Below, piece after piece: positions 18,754 through 27,167 of a stretch of DNA of 64,000 nucleotides. Numbering within the stretch: the stretch's first letter is position 1; the number at the start of each line of letters is the position of its first letter. Both the position numbers and the translations under genes were made by a program. The notes under the pieces were generated by a model. It saw nothing but the letters and a program-made list of their open reading frames with translations. It did not search any database and was not told the DNA's origin. The DNA comes from Pseudolactococcus insecticola (GTDB lineage Bacteria; Bacillota; Bacilli; Lactobacillales; Streptococcaceae): NCBI RefSeq assembly GCF_011170065.1, contig NZ_BLLH01000003.1:62001-126000 (forward strand), written 5' to 3'.

Positions 18754-20124
18754 TTAATCTTTCAGCTCAGACAAGACTGTTACGATAGCTGCCTCGTAAA
18801 TCGCAAGTCCCGCATCTAGCTGCTCATCTGTCACCACTAGTGGTGATAGAAAGCGAATCACGTTATTGTAAAGTCCAGCCCCTTCAATAATCAAACCATG
18901 CTTAACCGCTTCGTTAATCACCGCTGATGAAAATTCTGGAAACGGTGTCTTTGTGCCTGGTTTGACGTATTCAACACCGATCATAGCCCCGATGCCACGG
19001 ACATCTCCGATAACTGAATAGTTCGTTTTTAATTGCTCAAAAAAGGTTGTAACTTTTTCCCCAATCTCTAAAGCACGGCTTAGTAGCTGGTCTTCTTTAA
19101 TAATTTCTTGGACGGCAAGACCTGCGCGAACAGCAAGCGCATTCCCACCGAATGTCCCGCCAAGCAGACCTGGTGCTACTTTTTCCATGATTGCTGCATC
19201 TGCTGTCACAGCAGAAAGCGGTAAACCACCACCGATTGACTTACCTTGTGCGATAATATCTGGTGCCGCACCAAGCTCAGCCCAGTAGTTAGAAACAAAC
19301 ATCTTACCAGATCTAGCATAGCCTGATTGCACCTCATCAGCAATCAGCAAAATACCATAATCATCAAGAATTTTGCGTAGTTGCACGATATAGTCAAAGG
19401 GAACTGGCAGGAATCCACCTTCTCCCTGGATGGGTTCAATGACCACTGCTGCAATATCCTGCGGTAAGGCACTATCAACCAATACTTTTTTGAACTCGTC
19501 GATATAATAAGAAATCGCTTCATCATCTGACATCGTTTCTTGCGGTTTTCGGTATAAGTTTGGAAATGGCGCGCGAATGACACCGTCTGTTGAGGCGAAG
19601 ATATTGCCAAGTAAAGACTTTTTAGCTGTCATAACTGCTGCAAAATGCGTCCGTCCATGGAAAGCACCACTAAATACAACAATATTTCGTCGTCCTGTTG
19701 CTGCTTTTGCAATCTTAACGGCATTTTCAACGGCTTCCGCGCCTGAGTTTGCAAACATGGTACGCCGATTTTCGCCACGTGTTGGCACTACTTGATTGAT
19801 CTCATCAGCTAACTCGGCGTAGGCTGGGTCTGTTGTGATATTGATCATCGAGTGTGTGTATTTTTCAGCCTGCTCTTGGATGGCTTTGATGATTTTAGGC
19901 TGACCATAGCCAGTATTCATAACACCGACGCCTGCAACCCAATCTAGAAAAATATTGCCATCAACATCCTGGATCATCGCGCCTTCTGCAATCTCTGGTA
20001 CGATTGGATAAATTGTCGATAAGGCCTGAACTGTTGAGCGATCACGTTTTTCTAAAAATTGACTTGCTTTTTCGCCTGGAAGTGCTGTGTGAATTTCAGG
20101 TAGTGCGTTTTTTAATGCTGTCAT
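18754..20124 (-). CDS. gabT: Class III aminotransferase, probable 4-aminobutyrate aminotransferase
   Basis: PLP-dependent class III aminotransferase of 456 residues close to GabT: substrate segment VDGNIFLDWVAGVGVMNTGY, PLP-phosphate motif NSGAEAVENAVK, GAFHGRT, VIEPIQGEGGF, ADEVQSGYARSGK, and the Schiff-base lysine in IIAQGKSIGGG. GabT moves the amino group of GABA to 2-oxoglutarate. It heads an operon with the amino-acid transporter (38 bases to the next gene) and is preceded by a GlnR-type box, so a role in nitrogen scavenging is likely. Related omega-amino-acid aminotransferases look similar, so substrate is probable rather than certain. Confidence 0.82.
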   Translation of the reverse strand: MTALKNALPEIHTALPGEKASQFLEKRDRSTVQALSTIYPIVPEIAEGAMIQDVDGNIFLDWVAGVGVMNTGYGQPKIIKAIQEQAEKYTHSMINITTDPAYAELADEINQVVPTRGENRRTMFANSGAEAVENAVKIAKAATGRRNIVVFSGAFHGRTHFAAVMTAKKSLLGNIFASTDGVIRAPFPNLYRKPQETMSDDEAISYYIDEFKKVLVDSALPQDIAAVVIEPIQGEGGFLPVPFDYIVQLRKILDDYGILLIADEVQSGYARSGKMFVSNYWAELGAAPDIIAQGKSIGGGLPLSAVTADAAIMEKVAPGLLGGTFGGNALAVRAGLAVQEIIKEDQLLSRALEIGEKVTTFFEQLKTNYSVIGDVRGIGAMIGVEYVKPGTKTPFPEFSSAVINEAVKHGLIIEGAGLYNNVIRFLSPLVVTDEQLDAGLAIYEAAIVTVLSELKD

Positions 20125-20151
20125 GGTCGTTTCCTCTTTTTATTTTTGTAT

Positions 20152-20186
20152 GAGTTATTTGAATATCGCAAATATCCAAATAACTC
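20152..20186. promoter_or_regulatory. Long inverted repeat upstream of gabT
   Basis: GAGTTATTTG / CAAATAACTC, ten-base perfect arms with a 15-base centre, 28 bases before the gabT start. It could be an operator or a leader hairpin; it lacks a T-run. Confidence 0.55.
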
Positions 20187-20188
20187 TA

Positions 20189-20205
20189 TGTTAGATATTC
20201 TAACA
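20189..20205. promoter_or_regulatory. GlnR/TnrA-type box upstream of gabT operon
   Basis: TGTTAGATATTCTAACA fits TGTNA-N7-TNACA, the GlnR/TnrA consensus, as a perfect palindrome. The location before an amino-acid transport and aminotransferase operon supports nitrogen control. Confidence 0.7.
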
Positions 20206-20288
20206 CCAAAATAGAAAAAATACAATCTTTTTTGTTAATTTTGATTTTGTGTTATAAAATATGACATAAAATTAGCGTTTTAGAAAAC

Positions 20289-20322
20289 AAAAAAGCAAAG
20301 CCAAAATCTGACTTTGCTTTCT
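20289..20322 (-). terminator. rpsU terminator
   Basis: Stem GAAAGCAAAG / CTTTGCTTTT in the minus transcript with an 11-base loop and U-run. Confidence 0.8.
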
Positions 20323-20341
20323 TTTTTCAAATCACAAGTGA

Positions 20342-20518
20342 TTAGAATTTTTTACGTTTACGAGCTGCTTCTGATTTGCGTTTGCGTTTTACAGAAGGTT
20401 TTTCGTAGTGCTCGCGTTTACGAGCTTCTTGAAGTGTTCCAGCTTTAGTAACTGAACGTTTAAAGCGGCGAAGCGCGTCGTCAAGCGATTCGTTTTTACG
20501 TACGATTGTTTGTGACAT
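20342..20518 (-). CDS. rpsU: 30S ribosomal protein S21
   Basis: A 58-residue basic protein, too short for many gene finders: [20 protein letters not shown] at the start and a Lys/Arg-rich tail ending RKRKKF, typical of S21 of Firmicutes. It binds the 16S rRNA 3' end in the small subunit. It has its own promoter, leader hairpin, ribosome binding site (AAAGAGGTG) and terminator. Confidence 0.97.
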   Translation of the reverse strand: MSQTIVRKNESLDDALRRFKRSVTKAGTLQEARKREHYEKPSVKRKRKSEAARKRKKF

Positions 20519-20547
20519 AGGATTTCACCTCTTTTCCGTTTTGTAGT

Positions 20548-20568
20548 TATGCTAAAACCAAAAGCATA
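20548..20568 (-). promoter_or_regulatory. rpsU leader hairpin
   Basis: TATGCT / AGCATA around a 9-base loop at the very 5' end of the predicted rpsU mRNA; possible stability or autoregulatory element. Confidence 0.4.
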
Positions 20569-20575
20569 CTAGATT

Positions 20576-20603
20576 AGTATACCATTTTTTCTGCCAATGT
20601 CAA
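20576..20603 (-). promoter_or_regulatory. rpsU promoter
   Basis: TTGACA (20603-20598), 16-base spacer, TATACT (20581-20576). Confidence 0.75.
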
Positions 20604-20641
20604 TGCTTTTATGACCTGAAATCGTGCTATTTAAGCCTTAA

Positions 20642-21358
20642 TCAGAAATCTGAGACATTATGATAGACTTTTTGCACGTCTTCATCGTCTTCTAGGGCGT
20701 CGATCAGGCCTTCAAAAATTTCAAGATCTTCTGCAGAAAGTTCAACTTCACTTTGTGCAATCATCTCAAGCTCTGATACTGTGAACTCTGTCACGCCATT
20801 TTCACGGAGCGCAGCAAGCGCCTTGTGCAAGTCTTCTGGCTCAGTATAGACGATGACTTGGTCATCCTGCTGCTCAACGTCACGCACTTCGACTTCTTGG
20901 TCAAGCAAGTATTCAAAAATATCGTCAGCATTGTCACCCACAAATCCGATGACCCCAGTGTTGTCAAACAAATACGAAACGGATCCTGATGAACCAAAGT
21001 TGCCGCCGTTTTTATTGTAAGCAGCACGAACATTCGCAGCCGTGCGGTTGACGTTTGTCGTCAAGGTATCCACGATAACCATTGAGCCGCTTGGTCCAAA
21101 GCCTTCGTAGCGGCCTTCTGTAAAGGTTTCGTCGCTATTGCCTTTGGCTTTGTCGATAGCTTTATCGATAATGTGTTTTGGCACCTGCGCTTGTTTGGCG
21201 CGCTCAATCGTGAATTTCAGTTTTGAATTCGACTCAGGATCTGGATCTCCTTGTTTAGCTGCGGCGTAAATTTCCACACCAAACTTTGCATAGACCTTAG
21301 AGTTTGCACCATCTTTCGCTGTTTTTTTCGCGACAATATTCGCCCATTTACGTCCCAT
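20642..21358 (-). CDS. yebC: YebC/PmpR family protein (TACO1-like)
   Basis: A 238-residue member of the YebC family: N-terminal [20 protein letters not shown]-type segment, the central [32 protein letters not shown] and the acidic C-terminal domain. The family has been described both as DNA-binding regulators and, for YebC2-type and TACO1 proteins, as ribosome-associated translation factors. Which applies cannot be decided here. It lies between tmcAL and rpsU on the same strand, with a 62-base gap to tmcAL. Confidence 0.92.
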   Translation of the reverse strand: MGRKWANIVAKKTAKDGANSKVYAKFGVEIYAAAKQGDPDPESNSKLKFTIERAKQAQVPKHIIDKAIDKAKGNSDETFTEGRYEGFGPSGSMVIVDTLTTNVNRTAANVRAAYNKNGGNFGSSGSVSYLFDNTGVIGFVGDNADDIFEYLLDQEVEVRDVEQQDDQVIVYTEPEDLHKALAALRENGVTEFTVSELEMIAQSEVELSAEDLEIFEGLIDALEDDEDVQKVYHNVSDF

Positions 21359-21420
21359 TTTTATACCTCGTTTTAGATTATTTTCATTCTATTTTATCAT
21401 ATTTTTATGCTAAATGGCAA

Positions 21421-22557
21421 TTATTCAATGATAATCGGCCTTCTGCCATAATTTTGCTCTGATATGTCAGCATTTCCTAACTGATAAATGCTGTCAGCTC
21501 GCAAAGTTAGCGTGTCAGCATAGTCTTTACCAACTTTTGTCACAACGTCTTGCGTTCTCAGATGTTGCTGACCTTTTTTTGAAAAACCTAGCACATGCGG
21601 TTTTGGTGCGGTAAATATCGCATCTCGCTTAACGTCCATCAGCAGATGGGTCAGAAGTCGTCTGACGCGTGCCTTCGTATAGCGTTTTGTTGCAATTTCA
21701 TCAACCAGTGACTCGAAGTCTTTTGCTGTTCTGATGGCTGCTGTTATTCTGACGGAAAGCTCTACATTGACCTGAAAAATGTCTGTCAGGCTGTCAGACT
21801 GCGAGAGAATCTTGTACTTGAGCAGCGGAAAATAGTCATGCCAGCTGACCTTGGGCGCAAGGGCAAATGCTGCAGCATCAGGCATGACGTCGGTGAGATT
21901 TTCAGACAGATGCGTCCTGATCGCACTCGCTGAGGCAAAGCGCTGCAAGCTGTCGTCGTGAAATCCTGCACCCTTGCGCCTGATACTCGCTAGCTTAATG
22001 CCATAAGGCGCCACAGCCTTGGTGTAGGCGAGCGCAAGGATGTGATTTGGCGTATTTTCGTCAAACTGAATCCCCGTAAACGCCTGCCACATCTTTTGCA
22101 TTTTCTGTGGATAGGTCAGACTGTCTGGCAATGCGTCTAGAAAATCAGCCATCTCCTCGGATTTTTCACGGTAAATCTGAGCAAGCGATGTATAATCAAT
22201 CGCATCAGCATTTTCTGAGTCTGTTCCAAAAACTAACTGCGTGATACCAAGTCCTGCAAGCATGTCAACCGCGTAAGTTGCAAAAAAATCCGCACTCTGA
22301 ACGCTTGCAAAAAACGGCAACTCGACCACAAGATCGGCACCGTTTTTGAGCGCCATTTCAGCACGCGTCCACTTATCAATAATAGCTGGCTCGCCACGTT
22401 GCATCCAGTTCCCGCTCATGATAACAACTTTCAGGCCTTCAGCTGCATCAAGCAGATATTTGTGCCCATTGTGAAATGGATTGAACTCGGCGATGATGCC
22501 TGTTATCTCAGTTGTCATCACTGATTTTCTTTCTGTATTCTCATCATTTTCAGCCAT
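21421..22557 (-). CDS. tmcAL: tRNA(Met) cytidine acetate ligase
   Basis: YlbM/TmcAL-type nucleotidyltransferase that activates acetate and acetylates C34 of elongator tRNA-Met. The N-terminal [17 protein letters not shown] contains the HxGH nucleotidyl-transfer motif; [15 protein letters not shown] and the later [11 protein letters not shown] and SASAIR stretches are family-typical. The start is uncertain: ATG at 22557 follows AGGTGAG, while ATG at 22518 (MTTEITGII) begins directly at the conserved region but has a weak site. It closes the yqe operon as the last gene before yebC. Confidence 0.88.
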   Translation of the reverse strand: MAENDENTERKSVMTTEITGIIAEFNPFHNGHKYLLDAAEGLKVVIMSGNWMQRGEPAIIDKWTRAEMALKNGADLVVELPFFASVQSADFFATYAVDMLAGLGITQLVFGTDSENADAIDYTSLAQIYREKSEEMADFLDALPDSLTYPQKMQKMWQAFTGIQFDENTPNHILALAYTKAVAPYGIKLASIRRKGAGFHDDSLQRFASASAIRTHLSENLTDVMPDAAAFALAPKVSWHDYFPLLKYKILSQSDSLTDIFQVNVELSVRITAAIRTAKDFESLVDEIATKRYTKARVRRLLTHLLMDVKRDAIFTAPKPHVLGFSKKGQQHLRTQDVVTKVGKDYADTLTLRADSIYQLGNADISEQNYGRRPIIIE

Positions 22558-22599
22558 TGGCAACTCACCTAACCTTTCGTGAATGCCTGTTTTGCCTGA

Positions 22600-23175
22600 C
22601 TACTTATCCTGCCACTTGTCATAGACGGTCATCGCGATATCAATTTCTTCCTTGTGTTTGGCTTTGAGTTCTTCGTTGATGGCCTGTTTTTCGATCAATT
22701 CTGCCCGTTTTTTCTTGGCAAATTTGGCGAAAATTGCATCAAGTATCTCGGTCATCTGACGGAAAGCATTGTCACGCACATCCGCGTCAAACTGACCCGT
22801 TTCATCAGAATAGATAGCGTCCATCTTGGCCCATTCGTTCATGAAAAAGGTGTCAATCTCTTGATGACTATAGTTTTTTAGCTCGTCAGGCGTGCTCTTG
22901 AGTTCCTGCAAAGCGAGCTGACATCTATCCGTTGAGATATAGCGTGTTATCGGGCTTTTTGCTATCTTATATGCCTGTTTTTCTTGCTCTGCTGCCGCTT
23001 CAAATGCTGCATTGACTTTATTTTTTTTGACAGCACGCACGATCAGCCAGATAATCAGCACCAATGCTGCAAAACCAAGCAGCCACGGCAATATTTTGAT
23101 GAAAATTGCGACAATTATCAAAAAGCCAAAGATCCCCCAACAACCACCACCGTCTGAATTTGAACCTCTACTCAT
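22600..23175 (-). CDS. Uncharacterised membrane protein
   Basis: A 191-residue protein I do not recognise. A Gly/Ser-rich start (SNSDGGGCWG) is followed by one or two closely spaced membrane segments (about 13-46) and a charged, largely helical cytoplasmic part rich in Lys and Glu. It sits 25 bases after the methyltransferase gene and 42 before tmcAL in the same direction, so it is likely in the yqe operon. Confidence 0.7.
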   Translation of the reverse strand: MSRGSNSDGGGCWGIFGFLIIVAIFIKILPWLLGFAALVLIIWLIVRAVKKNKVNAAFEAAAEQEKQAYKIAKSPITRYISTDRCQLALQELKSTPDELKNYSHQEIDTFFMNEWAKMDAIYSDETGQFDADVRDNAFRQMTEILDAIFAKFAKKKRAELIEKQAINEELKAKHKEEIDIAMTVYDKWQDK

Positions 23176-23200
23176 GTTAGATTTCCCCGCTCACTTGATC

Positions 23201-23983
23201 TTATTTTTGTGCCACAAAAAACCAGCGCGCATTATCACCAGTTTCTGTTGCTGGCTCATCTGTGAAGTCCGCATAGACCTTACTTGCGACAAATCCAGCA
23301 TTATCAAGCATGGTCAGGTAATTATCTATCGAATAAGTGCGCTCATCATGTACCTCATCACGTCGCTCAAACTTGCCGTCATTGTCACTATCAGCCACAA
23401 AAAATGTCAGCTCATGCGTGATGCTGTGTGGCTTATCTCCTGAAAATGAGTCCCAAATAAATGCAAAATCGTCTTCATTTTCATGGTAGCTGTAGCCTGG
23501 AAAAACATCATCAATCTGGTGAATCGAATGCACATCGAACATGAAAATTCCACTCGCATTTAAGGCGTTGTAAACGCCATCAAAAACCTGCTGAACGGCC
23601 TCCTGATCAGGCATGTAGCAAACGCTATCGCTATAACACGTCACGGCGTCATAACTGCCGACGTCACTCAAATCGCGCATGTCCCCCTCGATAAAGCCAA
23701 TACCAGTCGCCTCGTCAAGTTCATCAAGCGCACGGTTGTAGGCAATAGTCAGCATCTCCTCAGACAAATCAAGGCCTGTCACATCATAACCATCACGCGC
23801 AAACTGCACAGAGAGCTTACCCGTCCCACAAGCCAACTCCAAAATCGTCTGAGTTTTTGGCTTATCAGGCGTGCCAAGCGAAAAATGCCTACGCGAAAAA
23901 TCGTGCCAAGCCGTATAAAGCGTGTCGTCCATCACCGTATCATAAACGCGCGCAAACTCATGGTATTGGTAGTTATCTGTCAT
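23201..23983 (-). CDS. yqeM: Class I SAM-dependent methyltransferase (YqeM-like)
   Basis: A 260-residue class I methyltransferase: SAM motif LELACGTGKLSVQFA (about 48-62), acidic residue after the second strand in VTGLDLSEEML, GDMRDLSD, and the CYSDSVCYM loop. YqeM proteins follow rsfS in many Firmicutes; the substrate is unknown. It begins two bases after the rsfS stop, clear translational coupling. Confidence 0.85.
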   Translation of the reverse strand: MTDNYQYHEFARVYDTVMDDTLYTAWHDFSRRHFSLGTPDKPKTQTILELACGTGKLSVQFARDGYDVTGLDLSEEMLTIAYNRALDELDEATGIGFIEGDMRDLSDVGSYDAVTCYSDSVCYMPDQEAVQQVFDGVYNALNASGIFMFDVHSIHQIDDVFPGYSYHENEDDFAFIWDSFSGDKPHSITHELTFFVADSDNDGKFERRDEVHDERTYSIDNYLTMLDNAGFVASKVYADFTDEPATETGDNARWFFVAQK

Positions 23984-23985
23984 TT

Positions 23986-24345
23986 TTACTCAGCGATCCA
24001 CGCATCAATTGCGACTTCTGGCGCATCGTGCCAGAGTTTTTCAAGACCGTAAGTCAGGCGCATATCATGCGTCATGACATTGATGACGGTGTCAATCAGG
24101 TCAATCAGTACCCAACCGTCTGCACCAGCGCCTTCGACGCCATGAATACTGTCACCATTTTTCTTGACGGCTTCTGTGATATTATCAACAATGGCATCAA
24201 TCTGACGCGCATTCATCGCTTCCATCACAACAAGGTTATCCATCACGCCGCTTACTTCGCGCATATCAAGCGCAATGATATTCAGTGCTTTTTTATCGTC
24301 AGCAGCCGTAACGACTGTTTGTAGTGTCTTTTGTGTTGTTGTCAT
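23986..24345 (-). CDS. rsfS: Ribosomal silencing factor RsfS
   Basis: A 119-residue Iojap/RsfS protein: ALDMREVSGVMDNLVVMEAMNARQIDAI, GADGWVLIDLIDTVINVM and the closing YGLEKLWHDAPEV. It binds ribosomal protein uL14 and blocks subunit joining under starvation. The conserved DNLVVMEA stretch replaces the more common DYFVI. It lies between a lipase-like gene and yqeM in the yqe cluster. Confidence 0.93.
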   Translation of the reverse strand: MTTTQKTLQTVVTAADDKKALNIIALDMREVSGVMDNLVVMEAMNARQIDAIVDNITEAVKKNGDSIHGVEGAGADGWVLIDLIDTVINVMTHDMRLTYGLEKLWHDAPEVAIDAWIAE

Positions 24346-24349
24346 ATTT

Positions 24350-25348
24350 TTATCTTTCTATGTTACCGTTTTTATCAAATTTCCACATGGCAACGCCGTG
24401 GTAGACAAAGGGGGTGCGTGCTGAAAATAGCCAAGGGTCACTCAAAATCTCAGCGCCTGTGCCATTTCCAGCAAAATTACCCATGCTATCTTTGCGATGG
24501 CGAAAATTTCTAATGTCTCGTGTTTGAGGGATATCACTCAGTAATTGAGCGGGATCAGGGGCGTTAAAAACCGTGGCAGTTCGTGCGGTCAAACACGCTA
24601 CGTATAAAGCTAGAAAGCCACCCAGAGAATGCCCTGTCAGTGTAATGTTGCAGGTCGGATTTTCAGCCTTGATAACTTTGAAAAATGCGAGTGCCTTGAG
24701 ATGTTGCTGCGGATTGTCACGACGGGGTAAATTTTTCTTTACGACGATCGTTGTCACATCCGTCAGAACGTCACGTTTATCAAGTGGATTTGTTCCTGCA
24801 TACGCAATGACAATCTGACTGCTACTTGCTTTGACAGCCATGGCTTGCAGACCTGTGGCTGTATCATCTATCGTTTTGATGACTTGAAAACATTTATCAA
24901 GCCTGTTGCCATTGATGAACACGGAAAAGCTGTCACCCGCACTAATCGGCGCAAACTTGTCATGAAGCGCCATCTTTTTATCAACGTAATAGGCGAAATC
25001 GCTCAAAAAGTTGTTGTCAAAGTCCGTCAGAGCGACCTTGTCTGAGGTCAGCGTCATGTGATCGAGCTGCTTGCGATGGATGATTCTTGATGCGTCAGAA
25101 AGCTTTTGTACCGCAAAGTAATGGTCGTCAGAACTCCTCACGTGTTTGTAACCGTAAACTGACGCACGATGAAACTGCCCGAAAGTCCGTGTCTTGCCGT
25201 CTGCGAGTAAGTTTTGGAACATGCGTTTGCAGCGACGCGCAAGCACTTCATGATAGCCTTTTTCTACGACATGGATCAGGGCGATTCCTGCGGCAAATCC
25301 TGTTATAAGTCGCTTTTTAGTTTGCTTTGATGGCATGGATAAAGGCAT
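24350..25348 (-). CDS. Class 3 lipase-like alpha/beta hydrolase
   Basis: A 332-residue alpha/beta hydrolase. The nucleophile elbow [19 protein letters not shown] (about 235-253) is the GxSxG motif of class 3 lipases, preceded by [11 protein letters not shown] (oxyanion strand) and followed by TVFNAPDP with a likely acid residue; the last His candidates lie in NFRHRKDS or FVYHGVAMW. Residues 8-25 are mildly hydrophobic. The gene overlaps the yqeK 3' end by 32 bases and has no strong ribosome binding site, so it depends on coupling; ATG at 25336 is an alternative start. It is unusual between yqeK and rsfS, normally neighbours. Substrate unknown. Confidence 0.75.
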   Translation of the reverse strand: MPLSMPSKQTKKRLITGFAAGIALIHVVEKGYHEVLARRCKRMFQNLLADGKTRTFGQFHRASVYGYKHVRSSDDHYFAVQKLSDASRIIHRKQLDHMTLTSDKVALTDFDNNFLSDFAYYVDKKMALHDKFAPISAGDSFSVFINGNRLDKCFQVIKTIDDTATGLQAMAVKASSSQIVIAYAGTNPLDKRDVLTDVTTIVVKKNLPRRDNPQQHLKALAFFKVIKAENPTCNITLTGHSLGGFLALYVACLTARTATVFNAPDPAQLLSDIPQTRDIRNFRHRKDSMGNFAGNGTGAEILSDPWLFSARTPFVYHGVAMWKFDKNGNIER

Positions 25349-25922
25349 TATAAGTCGCTAAGGTCTGCGGATAAATCCGCTCACGTTTAGCAGATAGGAA
25401 GTTGACAGTCTGTGCAGTTTCATAGGCAACAGCGGCATCAAGGCTTTTTTTATAGGCAAGCTCGCGTGCAAGCTCAACCCCCTCAAAACTACGACCACTT
25501 TCGACATAGTCTGCCACATAAACAATCTTATCCAGCAAAGTCATCTTCGCATCGCCTACTGTATGAATCTCGATTGCCCGCAAAATCTCAGGGTCTGTCA
25601 GGCCTAAATCTTCCTGAATCTTGTAAATGCCGACCATACCGTGCCAGACGTTATTCCCCCAGTTAAGTAACTCCGGCTCGAGTTGATATTTTGCAATCAG
25701 TGACTTGAACGTCGCTTCGCTTTCTTCCTTGGCATAATCGTGTAAAAGTCCCGCCAGTTCTGCTTTTTGGACGTTTTCATAGCCCCAGCGTTCAGCGAGT
25801 TCAGCCGCAGCTTTACCGACATTTTGCACATGGCGAAAGCGCTTTTCAGACATGTTATTAGCTAGCTTTTCGAGTAAGGCATCACGCGTCATCAAAACCT
25901 CAGGATAGTAGTCAAAGGCCAT
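25317..25922 (-). CDS. yqeK: HD-domain diadenosine tetraphosphatase YqeK
   Basis: A 201-residue HD-domain hydrolase: [19 protein letters not shown], the metal pair in [14 protein letters not shown] and the C-terminal [13 protein letters not shown]. The YqeK family cleaves Ap4A symmetrically to two ADP. The ATG follows AAAGGGG, and its first codons overlap the end of nadD by 11 bases, the standard nadD-yqeK coupling. Confidence 0.92.
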   Translation of the reverse strand: MAFDYYPEVLMTRDALLEKLANNMSEKRFRHVQNVGKAAAELAERWGYENVQKAELAGLLHDYAKEESEATFKSLIAKYQLEPELLNWGNNVWHGMVGIYKIQEDLGLTDPEILRAIEIHTVGDAKMTLLDKIVYVADYVESGRSFEGVELARELAYKKSLDAAVAYETAQTVNFLSAKRERIYPQTLATYNAFIHAIKAN

Positions 25923-26511
25923 AAAGTCCCCTTTCTTTTATAAAGTCAAGCACTGCATCTGGCACTAAGAACTTGGGTTCATTGCCCCGTCGCATCATAT
26001 CCCTGAGAGCTTTTGAGGACAAATCCATCTGTGGCACGTCAATCCAGAGAATCGGCAATGAGGTCCCCGTCCTAAATCTCGGACGTTGCACCCCAACGAG
26101 CTGGACTAATTTTACAAGTTCTGCTGCATTTTCAAGCGCCGAAAGTCCGCCAATCACATCACTCCCTGCGATAAAGTAAAAATCCGTCTCGGGATTACTT
26201 TTCACCAATGTTTGCAGCGTTTCAAAAAGCGTCTCAGGCGAGTTGAGTCGTGCAGTTTCAATGCCAAAACCTGTTTGACCATGAAGCGCACGCGCTAACA
26301 TCTCAACAATCGTCCCCTCCTCATCATCAAACTCAGGCATAAACAAAACCCGCTCAAGATTTAATTCCTTAGCAACCTGATCGGCAATCGCCAAATGCGC
26401 CATGTGAATCGGTGCAAACCGACCAGAAAAAAGCCCAATCTGCCTACGATTACGCGTTTTTTGAATCTCAAGTTCAACTTTAGTATATGGTGTGAGAAGT
26501 TCAATTCCCAT
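25912..26511 (-). CDS. nadD: Nicotinate-nucleotide adenylyltransferase
   Basis: NadD makes nicotinic acid adenine dinucleotide in NAD synthesis. The 199 residues contain [19 protein letters not shown] (GxFxPxHxxH; here with Arg for Asp and Met for Gly), the [24 protein letters not shown] and [14 protein letters not shown] (ISSTxIR-like) motifs. The family's usual GGTFDPIHNGH is noticeably changed to [11 protein letters not shown], though the two histidines remain. I start at 26511 with GGAG 8 bases upstream; the frame extends 20 codons further without homology. Confidence 0.9.
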   Translation of the reverse strand: MGIELLTPYTKVELEIQKTRNRRQIGLFSGRFAPIHMAHLAIADQVAKELNLERVLFMPEFDDEEGTIVEMLARALHGQTGFGIETARLNSPETLFETLQTLVKSNPETDFYFIAGSDVIGGLSALENAAELVKLVQLVGVQRPRFRTGTSLPILWIDVPQMDLSSKALRDMMRRGNEPKFLVPDAVLDFIKERGLYGL

Positions 26512-26816
26512 GGCTACTCCTTTAGTGAAGAACGACGAAGTCGTGATGAACTTAGGGAAGTAGCTATGCACAACGTGGCTTTGCGATTTATCGCTTAGCC
26601 GTTGGGTTGGCTACTCCTTTAGTTAGCATTGGCACTTTGCGCTTTAGCACATTACGTGCCACGCTATGTACAGTAGACTGTATTTCTGATAAGAAATACT
26701 AGTCACTGGACTAGGAACGAAGAGACGAACTCATAGAAATAGCTATGTCACAGCTTGATTCACTTCCCTAGCACTCAAAACAATCGCAAACTTAGCAAAC
26801 TCACACAATCACAAGC
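26512..26816. repeat. Gap with degenerate internal duplication upstream of nadD
   Basis: A 305-base gene-free stretch inside an otherwise compact operon. GGCTACTCCTTTAGT occurs twice (26512-26526 and 26609-26623); the first copy is the nadD ribosome binding site read from the other strand. A longer, diverged pair shares GAACT...GAA-TAGCTATG-CACA (26548-26581 and 26727-26757). No gene, terminator or promoter is convincing in it. Confidence 0.5.
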
Positions 26817-27125
26817 TCACAGCTCCTTAACTTTCAACGAAATCTTCCGATTATCCCGTTTTTCTGCCACTTTGAAAACGACTAAAATGCGACCGATTTT
26901 TTGCACCACATCAAAAGACATTTCTTCGATTTCTTCTGCGACGTCGTTTATATCTGCGTCAGAATTTTGCAAAATGGCAACTTTGATGAGTTCCCGCGCG
27001 TCAAGTGCGTTTCGGATGCTTGTTTTGATTTCATTTGTCAAGCCACTTTTCCCAATCTGCACGATTGGTGTCAGATGGTGCGCTTCAGCGCGTAGATAGC
27101 GTTTTTGTTTTCCTGTTAAGTCCAT
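26817..27125 (-). CDS. yhbY: Ribosome assembly RNA-binding protein YhbY
   Basis: A 102-residue CRM-domain protein: LTGKQKRYLRAEAHHLTPIVQIGKSGLT, the RELIKVAIL segment and the glycine-rich-like loop. It binds the large-subunit precursor. It follows yqeH by 42 bases as in most Firmicutes. Confidence 0.93.
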   Translation of the reverse strand: MDLTGKQKRYLRAEAHHLTPIVQIGKSGLTNEIKTSIRNALDARELIKVAILQNSDADINDVAEEIEEMSFDVVQKIGRILVVFKVAEKRDNRKISLKVKEL

Positions 27126-27167
27126 GTTAATCTTTCTTTTTGGCGTCTTGCACCATTATTTATTGCG

